Assembly (NCBI RefSeq): GCF_000770585.1
Contig: NZ_JNCF01000008.1
Location: forward strand, 1 to 64,000
From: Legionella norrlandica
GTDB lineage: Bacteria > Pseudomonadota > Gammaproteobacteria > Legionellales > Legionellaceae
Length of the DNA: 64,000 bases
Direction: 5' to 3'
Both the position numbers and the translations under genes were made by a program. Under the pieces are notes generated by a model. That model did not search any database. It was not told the DNA's origin and saw only the letters and a program-made list of their open reading frames with translations. Shown here piece after piece: positions 12,016 to 22,835 of this stretch; positions within the stretch are counted from its first letter, which is position 1; each line of letters starts with the position of its first letter.

Positions 12016-12564
12016 ATGGATACTTTAAAACTATTATTTTCTTATTATTGGCGTCTCAGTTTATTAAAGGAAACACCAGAAAACTCTCCTTATTCAATTT
12101 CCTTACTGGTATTGGCTGCCATCCTATTTGTTATTATTCTGATAATTCAATGGAGTCTTGCAGAGCTCGATTTTTCTCATGACTGGTTGCTCAGTTTAAT
12201 GATGGCTGTTAGTTTGAATTTGTCTTTTATTTTATACACCTATTGGATTCTAAGATTTAGAAATTTTACAGCGCGATTTGTACAAACAGTAACATGCTTG
12301 TTTATTGTTTATATTATTATCCATGTGTTAGCAACGCCATTATTTTTGATAGATCCTTATTTATCTGCTGTGAGTATTAAAAAACCCATATTTTTATTGA
12401 TCGCTATGATATATTTATTTATTACATTGGGTCTTTCTATTTGGCAATTTATAATTACGGCACATATTTATAGATTTGCTCTTGATACTACACCGGTAAA
12501 ATCAGTTTTGGCGGCTTTTGGTTTGGTGGCAGTTAATATTTTAACTATTTCTTTTTGGCGATGA
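12016..12564 (+). CDS. Polytopic inner-membrane protein, function unknown
   Basis: 182 residues with about five hydrophobic segments: near residues 28-48, 60-82, 92-112, 125-147 and 160-180. I do not recognise a named family; the overall shape recalls small Yip1-like membrane proteins, but this is only a resemblance. It begins 64 bp after the YhdP-like gene and ends 4 bp before mpl, so it is probably cotranscribed with envelope genes. Confidence 0.75.
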   Translation: MDTLKLLFSYYWRLSLLKETPENSPYSISLLVLAAILFVIILIIQWSLAELDFSHDWLLSLMMAVSLNLSFILYTYWILRFRNFTARFVQTVTCLFIVYIIIHVLATPLFLIDPYLSAVSIKKPIFLLIAMIYLFITLGLSIWQFIITAHIYRFALDTTPVKSVLAAFGLVAVNILTISFWR

Positions 12565-12568
12565 CATA

Positions 12569-13933
12569 ATGACACATTTGCATATATTAGGATTAAGTGG
12601 AACCTTTATGAGCGCTCTGGCTTTACTTGCTCGAGATGCAGGGTACAAAGTGACAGGTAGTGATGCTAATTGTTACCCACCCGTAAGTGATTTACTTGCC
12701 ACAAAAGGTATACCCTGGACAGAGGGATATGATGATTCAACATTGGCATTACAAGCGGATTTAGTTATTGTTGGCAATGCGATTAAAAGAGGGATGCCAG
12801 TCTTGGAAGCAGTGATGGAATCTGGAAAACCTTATACTTCAGGCCCTCAATGGCTTTCTGAAAATATTCTATCAAAATATCAGGTCATTGCTGTCGCCGG
12901 AACTCATGGTAAAACTACAACAACTTCAATGATTGCCTGGATTTTAGATCAGGCTGGAGTAAACCCGGGTTTTCTGATCGGAGGTGTGTCCAGTGATTTC
13001 AATACCAGCGCTCACCTTGGCAAGGGAAAGTGGTTTGTAATAGAGGCTGATGAATATGACAGTGCCTTTTTTGATAAGCGCCCTAAATTTATGCATTATC
13101 GCCCAAATATTGCCGTATTAAATAATTTGGAATTTGATCATGCTGATATTTACCCAGATTTGGCTGCTATCCAGCAACAATTTCATTACTTGCTAAGAAC
13201 GATCCCTAAAAATGGTATCGCGATAAAACCCCGAGATGATAAAGCTCTCAATGAAGTGCTTTCGCGAGGAAAATATTCGCGTATTGAAGAATTGGCATTG
13301 TCTGGAGATGCTCAATGGGTAGCTGAGTTGCTTGATGACAGTGGTTCTGCATTCAAAGTATTACAGAATGGGGAAACAGTTGCTCAAGTTTCCTGGCCTT
13401 TAATTGGTCGATTTAATGTAGAAAATGGTTTGGCTGCTATAGCTGCTAGTTTTAATGCGGGGGTTGATCCTAAAGTAGCAGCGGAAGCATTGCAACGATT
13501 TACTCCGGTCAAACGGCGACTTGAAGTGCGATCCAACCGACATGGGATAACAATCTACGACGACTTTGCCCATCATCCAACAGCAATTACTAAAACTATT
13601 GATGCATTAAAAAGAAGCAAAAGACATCAACGTATTTTCGCGGTTATGGAGTTTGCTTCCTACACGATGAGAACAGGAGTTCATGCTGGAGAGATGGCTC
13701 ACGCTCTTGTTCCTGTGGATGGTGCCTACGTCCTAGAGCCTCAGGATTTTAATCTTGAGGATTCGGTACGAGCTTGGACGTGTCCATATAAAATCTGTAA
13801 GAATAATGAAGAAATAATCAAGGAAGTTGCAAATACCGTAAGAGATGGTGATGCTGTGTTAGTTATGAGCAACAGAGGATTTAATGGCATTCATCAACAA
13901 TTAATTGATTCTATCGACAAACTTTTTATGTAA
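12569..13933 (+). CDS. mpl: UDP-N-acetylmuramate:L-alanyl-gamma-D-glutamyl-meso-diaminopimelate ligase
   Basis: Murein recycling ligase that joins the tripeptide released from old wall to UDP-MurNAc, bypassing de novo MurC/D/E steps. The 454-residue product has an N-terminal Rossmann motif (HILGLSGTFMSALALLA), the Mur-ligase ATP loop AGTHGKTTTTSM near residue 112, the EADEYDSAFFDKRPKF segment typical of Mpl and the late DDFAHHPTAI motif. These features separate Mpl from MurC. The start follows the upstream membrane gene by 4 bp. Confidence 0.95.
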   Translation: MTHLHILGLSGTFMSALALLARDAGYKVTGSDANCYPPVSDLLATKGIPWTEGYDDSTLALQADLVIVGNAIKRGMPVLEAVMESGKPYTSGPQWLSENILSKYQVIAVAGTHGKTTTTSMIAWILDQAGVNPGFLIGGVSSDFNTSAHLGKGKWFVIEADEYDSAFFDKRPKFMHYRPNIAVLNNLEFDHADIYPDLAAIQQQFHYLLRTIPKNGIAIKPRDDKALNEVLSRGKYSRIEELALSGDAQWVAELLDDSGSAFKVLQNGETVAQVSWPLIGRFNVENGLAAIAASFNAGVDPKVAAEALQRFTPVKRRLEVRSNRHGITIYDDFAHHPTAITKTIDALKRSKRHQRIFAVMEFASYTMRTGVHAGEMAHALVPVDGAYVLEPQDFNLEDSVRAWTCPYKICKNNEEIIKEVANTVRDGDAVLVMSNRGFNGIHQQLIDSIDKLFM

Positions 13934-14189
13934 ATATCTACTTTTTGTTATTCATTACTTGGTAAACAGGGGCCAACATGACCTAGCCTAGATTTTGTTG
14001 AGTTCTTGGTTACTAATTTATGGAAAACAATTTATTTTAATTGACGATTTGAAATATTTGTTGGCAAATAGTTAAATTAGTAGTTGCAATATTACTGGGA
14101 GGTTGATATAAAAATTAATTAAGACTTGATCACTAGAGGTGTATTATTCGCTGCAGTTCTTGCGGGTAGGCACTTGCGGGAGAGGAGCT

Positions 14190-14801
14190 ATGCTAGAGTT
14201 TTCCGAATTTCAGCAAAATGCATTGAAATTAACAGATCGGTTAAGAAAACGTTGTGCTCCCTCTGTAGGCTGCTGTAGTTTTTTTTCTGTGTTTGTTTCT
14301 AATAGTGCTGCCATAGAAGATGCGTATACCATTAAATTGGTTGCCGATAGTTTGAATAATGAAAATGATAAGAAATTGCTAAATTATCTCAGGAGCACTG
14401 CAAAGTATCCTATTGTCACTCATAAAGACGTTAAAGAATTTAAAGAAAAAGTGCTTGCGGGGATATATTTAATGGTATGGTCTCATTATCATTCTACTGT
14501 CTCCAATTTTATGAATAGATCTATGATAGAGTTGATTCAAAGAGACTTACAAATAAATTCCCCTCGAGATATGAAAGACACATTATTTGATTCAAGTCTT
14601 GCAGCCTTAAGTCAATATTGCTCTTTCGCTTATCAGAATCGAAATGAGCGAATCTACGCCAATCTAATGCAACGCTTGGGTAAAACAATACAAGCTGATA
14701 TTCATACGGTACGTTTTTCAAGAGAAAACCATGAAACCTCGTTCTACGATGTTTGTAAAGAGATTATGTGCACTTTAGGATTACATAATAGGTTTAGATA
14801 G
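14190..14801 (+). CDS. Orphan helical protein, possible secreted effector
   Basis: 203 residues, no recognised domain. I placed the start at ATG 14190, right after AGAGGAG; an upstream GTG at 14139 would add 17 residues and has poor spacing. The sequence is mostly predicted-helical and soluble, with a Cys-rich stretch near residues 22-31 (CAPSVGCC). It stands 9 bp before the next orphan and after about 250 bp of AT-rich DNA. In a Legionella-like genome, such paired orphans are often Dot/Icm substrates, but nothing here proves secretion. Confidence 0.65.
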   Translation: MLEFSEFQQNALKLTDRLRKRCAPSVGCCSFFSVFVSNSAAIEDAYTIKLVADSLNNENDKKLLNYLRSTAKYPIVTHKDVKEFKEKVLAGIYLMVWSHYHSTVSNFMNRSMIELIQRDLQINSPRDMKDTLFDSSLAALSQYCSFAYQNRNERIYANLMQRLGKTIQADIHTVRFSRENHETSFYDVCKEIMCTLGLHNRFR

Positions 14802-14809
14802 GAGACATT

Positions 14810-16093
14810 ATGACTTTTACTCCGCCTGCATTCGCAATAGTAAGTGTCAACACTCGTAATCTGGAAACTGAGTTCTCTTCTTTATTAGGAAGGTATAAGA
14901 TTTTAACGGATATTCCTAAAGAATGGTCAAACAATGAAATCATACAGCAGACTCTTGAAACCCTGCTGAATAGAACTCATAACGTTGAAACTTGCCCAAC
15001 AGCTAGAAGCCCCGCTAAGGAGGCACTTAAAAAACTATGCAATGAGGTGCGGAACATTGCTAAGGAAAATAATGAAGAAAAAAGTAAGCAAGCTATTTTA
15101 TTTTTGTTAGGAGGGCTACTGCATCGATATTTCAGAATAATTAAGGAGTATAGAAGGTCTCTTACAGCGCTTTATTCGACAGATCCCAAAAACTGCCGAT
15201 TATTTCAAGCAATCAGATTAGCTTTAGGCTTACCTCAGGAAATGGAGGAAGGTTATACGGATAGAGACTTGAAAATCCTTGACGCTACAACGATTATAAC
15301 TGCTTTGGAAACATTTCGTGATAACATGCTTCTCGAAATTGAGGGCGAAGATAAAAGGAAAAGGCCCCGTTATAAAACATATCCTCATTTCTCAGATGAT
15401 AAGACCCATTTTGTTACTTATTTGCAAGATATTATTGATGAGCGGAAAATACTTGGCGCGCCAATATTAAAACAATTCAAAGCGATAGCTTTTATGCAAT
15501 CTTTAATTAAACCAATTGAAGAGGAGCATAAGCAACTTGAAGAGGCATTAGTTTTATTAGGAGAGCAGCTGCTTAGAAGTTACCCTGATTTTAACAGTTT
15601 GAATATAGATTTATTAGAGGAGCAGGTCATAGCTCATATTAAATCTGAAATCTTACGGGAAAAAATTCTGGATTTGTTATATACACCCTATATTCAAGAA
15701 AACTTGAAAAAAATGAATCATCAATTATTTATAAAGGAAATGAAAAACTGTAATTCTAGCATTGCGAGTTATAGAGTTTGCGGTGGATATAGTCTGTTAT
15801 TACAAAATACAAATGTTAAGGAGCAATTAAGGTTTTGCATACACCAAGTTATGGGTATATCAAAAAATCCTGATGAATTAACTGATAAAGATATGCTTGA
15901 TGGCATTAGATTTCTCAAAAAATATTTCGAAGACAATCCTCAAATTGAACTAAATTATGACTTTTTTGGTGGAAAAGAACTTATGAAGACGTCAATTCTC
16001 CAAACGGAATTAGCTTTGGTTAAAAAAATTCAGGTACAAAAAAAGGCTCAAGAACAACAGTCAGAGAATAGTGCCAGTTCTTTGGTGGTTTGA
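14810..16093 (+). CDS. Orphan helical protein with charged C-terminus, possible secreted effector
   Basis: 427 residues, largely alpha-helical by composition, with no membrane segment, signal peptide or family I recognise. The last 25 residues are Lys, Gln, Glu and Ser rich with a hydrophobic tip (QEQQSENSASSLVV), which resembles the loosely defined Dot/Icm C-terminal signal. A good ribosome-binding site (AGGAGA) precedes ATG 14810. It is cotranscribed with the 203-residue orphan upstream and is followed by a strong hairpin. Confidence 0.68.
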   Translation: MTFTPPAFAIVSVNTRNLETEFSSLLGRYKILTDIPKEWSNNEIIQQTLETLLNRTHNVETCPTARSPAKEALKKLCNEVRNIAKENNEEKSKQAILFLLGGLLHRYFRIIKEYRRSLTALYSTDPKNCRLFQAIRLALGLPQEMEEGYTDRDLKILDATTIITALETFRDNMLLEIEGEDKRKRPRYKTYPHFSDDKTHFVTYLQDIIDERKILGAPILKQFKAIAFMQSLIKPIEEEHKQLEEALVLLGEQLLRSYPDFNSLNIDLLEEQVIAHIKSEILREKILDLLYTPYIQENLKKMNHQLFIKEMKNCNSSIASYRVCGGYSLLLQNTNVKEQLRFCIHQVMGISKNPDELTDKDMLDGIRFLKKYFEDNPQIELNYDFFGGKELMKTSILQTELALVKKIQVQKKAQEQQSENSASSLVV

Positions 16094-16135
16094 TGGGATT
16101 CAGAGAACCTCAAGCAATTGTAATAATGAGGTAAT

Positions 16136-16195
16136 AGGGTCTGTTGGCAGTTCGCCTGTTTCCTACGCACCAAGCGAATTGCCAACAGAGACCCT
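16136..16195. repeat. 60-bp imperfect palindrome (hairpin), likely transcription end
   Basis: The left arm AGGGTCTGTTGGCAGTTCGC pairs with the right arm ending ACAGAGACCCT, giving about 20 paired bases with a 2-nt bulge around an 18-nt loop. It lies 43 bp after the orphan gene and 40 bp before the end of the converging hydrolase gene, so it could serve as a two-way terminator, although no long T-run follows. Arms resemble the palindromes at 27409 and 38168. Confidence 0.65.
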
Positions 16196-16235
16196 AGTGA
16201 GAACTTGGCATTTTACGCATTCCAGAAATCTGCTT

Positions 16236-18496
16236 CTAATTTTTCATCACTTCTATTTTTTTAAAGCTCTCTGTTTCTTGCGCTTCCAATAATTCTCTAT
16301 GGGAGTTTTCTAAGGGAAAAAAGCTAAAAGGGGATTGAAGTGCTTCTGCATGATTTCTTAAATTATTTTCTTGTACATGTTGGGATGATGAAGCCCGCGT
16401 ACATACAATAGTCTCCTCTGGTTTGCTAGGTGGAGTGCAGATATCTTCTAATACTTTTTGTTTTCTCACTTGGTTTTTTTGCTCTAAGTTCAAACCACTT
16501 CTTCGTGGAATTGTATCAGCCCACTCTTTAGTCAATACTAATTGATCACTTTCATATGCTTTTACTGTGGCGTTTAATTGAAATTCCGCTTTGTTTGAAG
16601 TCATACTAGAGTTTATTTCAGTGCGGGTTTTCCATTCGCCACGGCCAATGTGAATGATAGTTTCAATGTCAATCTTAGCAGAGAGTGGATCGTCGTCGTG
16701 AATTGAAAAGGTTTCTTTTTGAACATAATCAATATCAAGCCCATTATCTTCAATAATATAATGCCCTGAATCTTCAACAACGGAATAGCGTACCAAACCA
16801 TTTAAGTCACGGGTAATATGACGAGTACCCGAAGAGGGTCTGATATAAGTTAACTTAAGTGGCGCGGCATTTTCAGGTTCATCAAAGGGGGATAAATGAT
16901 TATCTTCTTCTTTTGGAAGACGAGTAGGGAGTATAAGCCGGCTAGCTCCTTCAAATACAGTTAAACTCACTTTTTCAGAGGATGGCCATACTAAGGGCCA
17001 ATAAGTAGTAGATAATGCGATTCGAAGCTTGTTACCAGGAGAAAAAGAATGAGCAGTATTCTTCAATGGAATTCTAATGGACATGCGTTCATTAGGGACA
17101 ACAGGTACTGAAATCTCATGTCCATAACGATGGCATAGGTTTAACAATCCGTAAGAAATTCGAGTTGAAGATCCATCCGGAAATACTTCGTTCAAACGAA
17201 CAGCGATGAATGCATTAGGTTTATCAACAGCCACATCCAATTCGACTACAGGAGAACCTAAAATTTCTATTCGTTCCAATAGAGGTTCCATGTCAAAACA
17301 AATGGATCGCCCGTCATCGATTCGTTGGTCAACAGGTTTTTCGGTCCCATTCCATAGTTACACCATGCACCAGCTGCTTCACCTACTGATTGAGGCGATA
17401 TTTGTGTTTTTGATTTTTCTTCCTGGAGTGGTGTATCCCAATGACCATCACTACGTAAAAAGAAAGTTTTATTTTCAACATTTTCACTTGGGCAAGAGTT
17501 TTCAGCAATCCAACGACCAGGTCGATTTTCATAATAAGGTTTCGGCAATACAGACTCTTGCATCCAGACTCTATACATTGGTTCATCCATAATGTGGGTT
17601 TCAATACCCTTCAACCAATAATCGAACCAGCGAAGGGCTTCTTGCAAAAATCCAATTTGTGGCCCGGGTTTAGCAAAATGAGGATATTTATGGGCCCAAG
17701 GGCCAATTAATCCTTTACGTGGGCAGCGTAAATTGGATAGCATTCGTGGGATTGTACTGGTATACCCATCAGCAAATCCACCAACAAGATAGGTCGGACA
17801 AGTAATATCTTCCCAGTTTTCACTAATTGAACCATGCTTCCAATAATCATCTTTTTCTGAGTGTTGTGTCCAAATTGAGGCTAAAAGAGGCTGTTCTTGA
17901 ATCCTATTTAACCAAAGATCTCGGCTTTTGTTCTCTCCGATTAACTGTGGATCTGGGCTGCGCGACATCATGGCTAGCATGGTTGATGACCATTGGAAAT
18001 TATCTGTTAACAAGCAACCGCCCATATAATGAATGTCGTCATTGTATCTGTCATCTGTAGAGCAAAGAGAGATGATGGCTTTTAATTCAGGGGGTCTCCG
18101 AGCGGCTACTTGTAAGCTGTTAAATCCTCCCCATGAAATGCCCATCATCCCTACTTTTCCATTGCACCAGGGTTGTTTGGCAATCCAGCTAATAACTTCA
18201 ATACAGTCTAACTGCTCTCTTTCTAGATATTCATCCATCAATAAACCATCTGATTCACCAGAGCCACGCATATCTACTCGTATACAAGCATACCCATGAG
18301 CAGCAAGATAAGGATGAGTGAGTTGATCGCGAATAGCAGTTCCATCTCGTTTTCGATAAGGCAAATATTCAAGAATTGCTGGTACTTTTTGATCTGGTTC
18401 ACTCGGTGTAATTAACGGTAACCAAAACTTTGCTGCGAGCTGACAACCATCCGACAAAGTAATGAATTTATTTTCTATTACTTCAATTTGTTGCAT
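16236..18496 (-). CDS. CocE/NonD-type (peptidase S15 family) hydrolase, frame broken near 17345
   Basis: Alpha/beta hydrolase of the X-Pro dipeptidyl-peptidase/cocaine esterase group. The N-terminal frame (18496 down to about 17267) holds an early YLPYRKRDGT segment, RVDMRGSGES, and the nucleophile elbow GISWGG near residue 122. The C-terminal frame (from about 17291) is the jelly-roll domain with the common RISYG-type and PGNKLRIALS segments. A missing G in the GGGA stretch near 17345 explains the break; restored length is about 753 aa. Substrate cannot be told from sequence. ATG at 18496 follows a GGAGGA ribosome-binding site. Confidence 0.82.
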
Positions 18497-18932
18497 GTTT
18501 TCCTCCTTGGTGTTTTTCTTCTGATGGTACTATAAGTAACAGAGGTTTTATTGCAATTTTTCTTCTTTATGCCGGTAGTCAGAGGAACAGTCATTTTATG
18601 GAGCTGCATTCTATACTATTCATATTGTATTAGTAGGTGTATTTGCCCGAACAGATATTGTCGGTAGAAGAAGGTGGAGTAAAGAAAAAGCACAGCTCTC
18701 CAGTCATCGAGTATGAATAGATCAATCAAGTTTCCTGCTAGCTGTTCATCTGGATGCGCGCTTTTGGCAGTCGCACCCAGAGTGCTGTTGTAGGTGATGG
18801 CATTCGCCAAGCCTACTTTATCTAAGTGCTCATGAACAATAGAAAATAAGCTTTGACTCATCCTCACACATCAATTCAGCCACGCGCACAAGTAGCTTCT
18901 GATGTGTGGATTAGGTGTGTTGACACACCTAA
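18497..18932. other. 436-bp spacer between the hydrolase and clpB
   Basis: It contains a hairpin at 18909-18934 and one short minus-strand open frame (18616-18861). No other gene or motif is seen. Confidence 0.4.
18616..18861 (-). CDS. Small open frame downstream of clpB, doubtful
   Basis: About 81 codons starting at ATG 18861 after GTGAGG. The N-terminal half reads like folded protein (VHEHLDKVGLANAITYNS), while the C-terminal part is aromatic and hydrophobic and looks less natural. I recognise no family. It could be a small gene, the remnant of a longer one, or chance. It lies about 70 bp downstream of clpB in the same direction. Confidence 0.25.
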   Translation of the reverse strand: MSQSLFSIVHEHLDKVGLANAITYNSTLGATAKSAHPDEQLAGNLIDLFILDDWRAVLFLYSTFFYRQYLFGQIHLLIQYE

Positions 18933-18934
18933 TC
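18909..18934 (-). terminator. Perfect hairpin at the end of clpB
   Basis: An 11-bp perfect stem, GATTAGGTGTG and its complement, with a TTGA loop, starts at the clpB stop codon. There is no T-run on the minus strand after it, so it may stabilise the mRNA end rather than terminate by itself. Confidence 0.5.
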
Positions 18935-21509
18935 ATTGGGTCGAAAATTCCAACGTTCCATTCTTATAAGATACAATAATCGTTTCTCCGGATTTGAATT
19001 TTCCAGTCAGTAAGGATTGGGCTAAAGGATTTTCCAGCTTTTGCTGAATAGTTCGTTTTAGTGGCCGCGCACCGTAGACAGGGTCGAAACCAGCTTCCGC
19101 CAAGTGGGTTAAAGCTTCCTTAGTGACTTCAAGGTTGATATTCTGCTGTTTTAAACGATGGTGCAAATAGTTGATTTGGATAGCAGCTATTTTTGCAATT
19201 TGTTCTTTAGTCAAGGAATGGAATACTACTGATTCATCGATTCTATTGATGAATTCAGGTCTAAAATGTTGACTTACCAGCTCCATAACAGCTGCTTTTA
19301 TTTGCTCGTAGTCAAACTTGCTGCTCATTTCCTGAATCAATTGAGAGCCTAGATTAGAAGTCATGACGATGACTGTATTTCTGAAATCAACTGTACGTCC
19401 TTGACCATCGGTCAAACGACCGTCATCCATCACTTGAAGCAGAATGTTGAATACATCAGAATGGGCTTTTTCTACTTCATCAAGTAAGATTACGGAATAT
19501 GGCCTACGCCTCACTGCTTCAGTCAAATAGCCTCCTTCTTCATAACCTACATAACCAGGAGGTGCCCCGATTAAGCGTGCTACAGAATGCTTTTCCATAA
19601 ATTCTGACATATCAATTCGAACCATTGCATCCTCAGTATCAAAGAGGAAGGAAGCGAGAGCCTTGCACAATTCAGTTTTTCCTACTCCAGTTGGGCCAAG
19701 GAACAGAAAAGAGCCAATAGGGCGATTCGGATCGGATAGCCCTGCTCGAGATCGTCTGATGGCATTGGAAACGGCATCTACTGCTTCATTCTGACCTATT
19801 AATCTGCTGTGTAATGCTTCTTCCATTTTCAACAGTTTCTCTTTTTCACCTTCCATCATTTTTGATACAGGAATTCCTGTCCATTTTGAAACAACTTCTG
19901 CGATTTCATCCTCAGTCACTTTATTGCGGACCAATTTGGTTTCCTTAGTATCAACTGAAGCAACCTGGCTTAATCTTTTTTCCAGTTCTGGTATACGCCC
20001 GTATTGTAATTCGGACATACGGCTTAAATCGCCAGCTCTTCTTGCGGTTTCCATTTCCAGCTTGGCTTGCTCTAAAGCCTCTTTTATTTGTGTGGAACCC
20101 TGCATGGCTGCTTTCTCAGCCTTCCATATTTCCTCCAAATCGGAATAGCTTTTTTCCAATTCATCAATACTTTTTTGTAAGTCAACCAGTCTTTTCTTAG
20201 AGGCTTCGTCATTTTCCTTTTTCAATGCTTCACGTTCTATTTTCAACTGAATCAAACGCCGATCCAATTTATCCATGCTTTCTGGCTTAGAATCAATTTC
20301 CATACGGATTAAGCTGGCTGCTTCATCGATTAAGTCAATGGCTTTATCCGGCAGCTGACGGTCGCTGATATAGCGATGTGACAATGTTGCTGCCGCCACT
20401 AATGCTGGGTCCGTAATTTCAACACCGTGATGCACTTCATATCGTTCTTTTAGACCACGGAGAATAGCAATTGTGTCTTCAACGCTGGGTTCATCGACTA
20501 ATACTTTTTGAAAACGTCTTTCAAGGGCTGCGTCTTTTTCAATATATTGCCTGTATTCATCTAGAGTGGTGGCTCCTATGCAATGCAGTTCTCCTCGTGC
20601 TAATGCTGGTTTAAGCATGTTTCCCGCATCCATGGCTCCTTCCGCTTTACCAGCTCCTACCATGGTGTGTAATTCATCTATAAATAAAATGATTTGACCC
20701 TCTTGTTTTGCCAAATCGTTAAGAACTCCCTTTAAACGTTCTTCAAACTCTCCCCGGTATTTTGCTCCAGCAATCAGAGCTCCCATGTCAAGAGCAAGCA
20801 GACGCTTGTTTTTTAAGCCTTCGGGGACTTCACTATTGATAATTCGTTGTGCCAGGCCCTCTACAATGGCTGTTTTACCAACTCCAGGCTCCCCTATTAA
20901 TACGGGATTATTTTTTGTTCTTCTTTGCAAAACCTGGATAGTACGTCGAATTTCATCATCTCTACCAATGACCGGGTCCAGTTTTCCTTGCTCAGCACGT
21001 TCGGTCAAATCCAGAGTATATTTTTCAAGGGCTTGTCTTTGTTCTTCTGCATTAGGATCAGTGACTGATTCTCCTCCACGTAATTCGTCGATTGTTTTTT
21101 CAATCGCCTTCATATCACTCCCAGCTTGCTTCAATATTCTCGCAAGACTGCCATCTTCACTTATTGCCGCTAAAATAAAAAGTTCGCTGGAAATAAAATT
21201 ATCTTTTCTTTGTTGTGACAATTTATCAGTCAAATTAAGTAAGCGATTTAACGCATTAGAGATATGAATATCCCCCCCTGTGCCTGAGACTTTAGGTAGT
21301 TTATCCAAAGCTTGATCGATTAAAGTTCTCAATAATGGTATATTAACGCCAGCTTTGCTAAGAAGAGGCCTACAGCTTCCGCCTTGTTGATCGAGTAAGG
21401 ATTTCATTAGATGTTCAGGTTCTATAAATCCGTTATCTCTGCCTATAGCTAGGGATTGAGCATCTGCGAGAGCCATTTGAAACTTTGACGTCAGTTTGTC
21501 CATTCTCAT
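18933..21509 (-). CDS. clpB: Disaggregase chaperone ClpB (Hsp100)
   Basis: ATP-driven disaggregase that, with DnaK, pulls proteins out of aggregates. The 858-residue product has the N-terminal Clp repeat domain, the first AAA+ domain with Walker [10 protein letters not shown] and Walker [11 protein letters not shown], a middle coiled-coil region at about 400-520 that distinguishes ClpB from ClpA/ClpC, and the second AAA+ domain with Walker [10 protein letters not shown]. The start [11 protein letters not shown] matches E. coli ClpB. A sigma-32-type promoter lies about 60 bp upstream. Confidence 0.97.
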   Translation of the reverse strand: MRMDKLTSKFQMALADAQSLAIGRDNGFIEPEHLMKSLLDQQGGSCRPLLSKAGVNIPLLRTLIDQALDKLPKVSGTGGDIHISNALNRLLNLTDKLSQQRKDNFISSELFILAAISEDGSLARILKQAGSDMKAIEKTIDELRGGESVTDPNAEEQRQALEKYTLDLTERAEQGKLDPVIGRDDEIRRTIQVLQRRTKNNPVLIGEPGVGKTAIVEGLAQRIINSEVPEGLKNKRLLALDMGALIAGAKYRGEFEERLKGVLNDLAKQEGQIILFIDELHTMVGAGKAEGAMDAGNMLKPALARGELHCIGATTLDEYRQYIEKDAALERRFQKVLVDEPSVEDTIAILRGLKERYEVHHGVEITDPALVAAATLSHRYISDRQLPDKAIDLIDEAASLIRMEIDSKPESMDKLDRRLIQLKIEREALKKENDEASKKRLVDLQKSIDELEKSYSDLEEIWKAEKAAMQGSTQIKEALEQAKLEMETARRAGDLSRMSELQYGRIPELEKRLSQVASVDTKETKLVRNKVTEDEIAEVVSKWTGIPVSKMMEGEKEKLLKMEEALHSRLIGQNEAVDAVSNAIRRSRAGLSDPNRPIGSFLFLGPTGVGKTELCKALASFLFDTEDAMVRIDMSEFMEKHSVARLIGAPPGYVGYEEGGYLTEAVRRRPYSVILLDEVEKAHSDVFNILLQVMDDGRLTDGQGRTVDFRNTVIVMTSNLGSQLIQEMSSKFDYEQIKAAVMELVSQHFRPEFINRIDESVVFHSLTKEQIAKIAAIQINYLHHRLKQQNINLEVTKEALTHLAEAGFDPVYGARPLKRTIQQKLENPLAQSLLTGKFKSGETIIVSYKNGTLEFSTQ

Positions 21510-21560
21510 AGGAACACCTTTTTAGTTATTTTAGGGTATTAATTTTAGGTTACCTGCCTT

Positions 21561-21589
21561 AAAATGGGTATGGTTTATCTTTTTTCAAG
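21561..21589 (-). promoter_or_regulatory. Sigma-32 heat-shock promoter of clpB
   Basis: On the minus strand, CTTGAAA (21583-21589) is followed after 14 bp by CCCATTTT (21561-21568). This matches the RpoH consensus elements (CTTGAAA and CCCCATnT) and the expected spacing. It lies about 50 bp before the clpB start and fits the known heat-shock control of clpB. It sits in the short space between clpB and the divergent sppA. Confidence 0.85.
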
Positions 21590-21597
21590 AGTTTTTT

Positions 21598-22561
21598 ATG
21601 AATAATGAGTCATCTTCTAATTCTAATTCTAATTCGGATTCACAAACTTTGCTTAATCGACTGGTCATTGATTATCTCAAAGAAAAAAAGCGAAAAACGC
21701 CTCTGGAAATGGATCATACGGGCTGCCATTTTGGTAGTAATAGTTTTTTCATCTTATAAAATAATGTTGTTGGCTGAAAGTACCGAAGCATCCAAAGATA
21801 AAGATCACATTGGCTTGATTGATATTAATGGTGAGATTAGTGATTCCAGTTCAGCCAGTGCTGATAATTTTACTAAAGGCATAGATAAGGCCTATAAAAG
21901 TAAGGGATTAAAAGCATTAATTGTTCGTCTTAATAGTCCTGGCGGCAGCCCCGTACAAGCAGAATATATTTATAATGTTTTGCAATACTATAAAAAATTA
22001 AAACCAAATATTAAAATTTATGCAGTTTGTGTGGATATGTGTGCTTCTGCTGCCTATTATGTTGCTGTTGGGGCTGACGAAATTTACGCTAGTCCGGCAA
22101 GTATAGTTGGGTCTATTGGTGTATTGTATAATGGCTTTGGTTTTGTTGATGCAATAGAGAAACTAGGTATCTCGCGGAGATTACAGACTTCAGGAATCAA
22201 CAAAGCTTTCCTGGATCCTTTTTCACCCATTTCAGATTCTCAGAAACAAAAGCTGCAAACTATGCTTGATATAGTACATAAACAGTTTATTGATCGTGTT
22301 AAGGAAGGGCGTGGGAATCGGTTACATATTAATGATGAAACTTTTTCAGGGCTATTTTGGACAGGGGAGCAAGCATTAGCAAGTGGCCTAATTGATGGTT
22401 ATGCCAGTAGTGGGCAGTTGGCGCGTGAAGTAATTCAAATTGCTAATGTTGTTGATTATACTTATAAGCAAAATGTCTTCGACCGCTTGACTAAAAATTT
22501 GGGTACTGCAATGGTCGATGAGTTACCGGTGGCTTTAGGAATTAAGCCTGGGTTAAGGTAA
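21598..22561 (+). CDS. sppA: Signal peptide peptidase SppA (short form), frame changed at an A-run
   Basis: Membrane-bound serine protease (family S49) that degrades cleaved signal peptides. ATG at 21598 opens an Asn/Ser-rich leader. The frame then shifts in the A7 run at 21683-21689; removing one A joins it to the rest: a membrane helix (residues about 40-58), LIVRLNSPGGSPVQAE, the CASAAYYVA segment with the nucleophile Ser, and the catalytic Lys region near GINKAF. Restored length is about 320 aa, normal for the short SppA form. In the alternative frame a start at 21605 would give a poor N-terminus. Confidence 0.87.
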
Positions 22562-22567
22562 GTACCT

Positions 22568-22831
22568 TTGTTGTATTCAGAACTCCTGGGTTGCTCCGCG
22601 GTGCATGCAGAGATGGAGTTTATTAATCCAATTTGTTGGTCGTATGAGCATTTTATGCCTGTTCAAATTTTGTGGGAATTCCTAGGGGGGAGGGAATGGG
22701 AAAGTCAACGAGCTCGTGATTTTAGGAAAACCAGTACTAATGCTGAGAGATATCTATGGTACTATCTTGGAGTGAATAAACTTGGATTTAAATTCAAAAG
22801 ACAAGTACCAATAGGCGAAGACATTGTTTAA
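22568..22831 (+). pseudogene. DUF559 (very-short-patch-repair endonuclease-like) remnant
   Basis: The open frame holds the front part of the DUF559 domain: ARDFRKTSTNAERYLWYYL and FKFKRQVPIGEDIV, which correspond to the family's arginine-rich start and RQ-PIG segment. The catalytic Asp/Glu-Gln part that normally follows (DFV...ELDG) is absent because a stop codon comes at once. The portion before residue 40 looks unrelated. I read it as a decayed 3'-truncated copy rather than a working gene. Confidence 0.6.
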
Positions 22832-22835
22832 CAAA

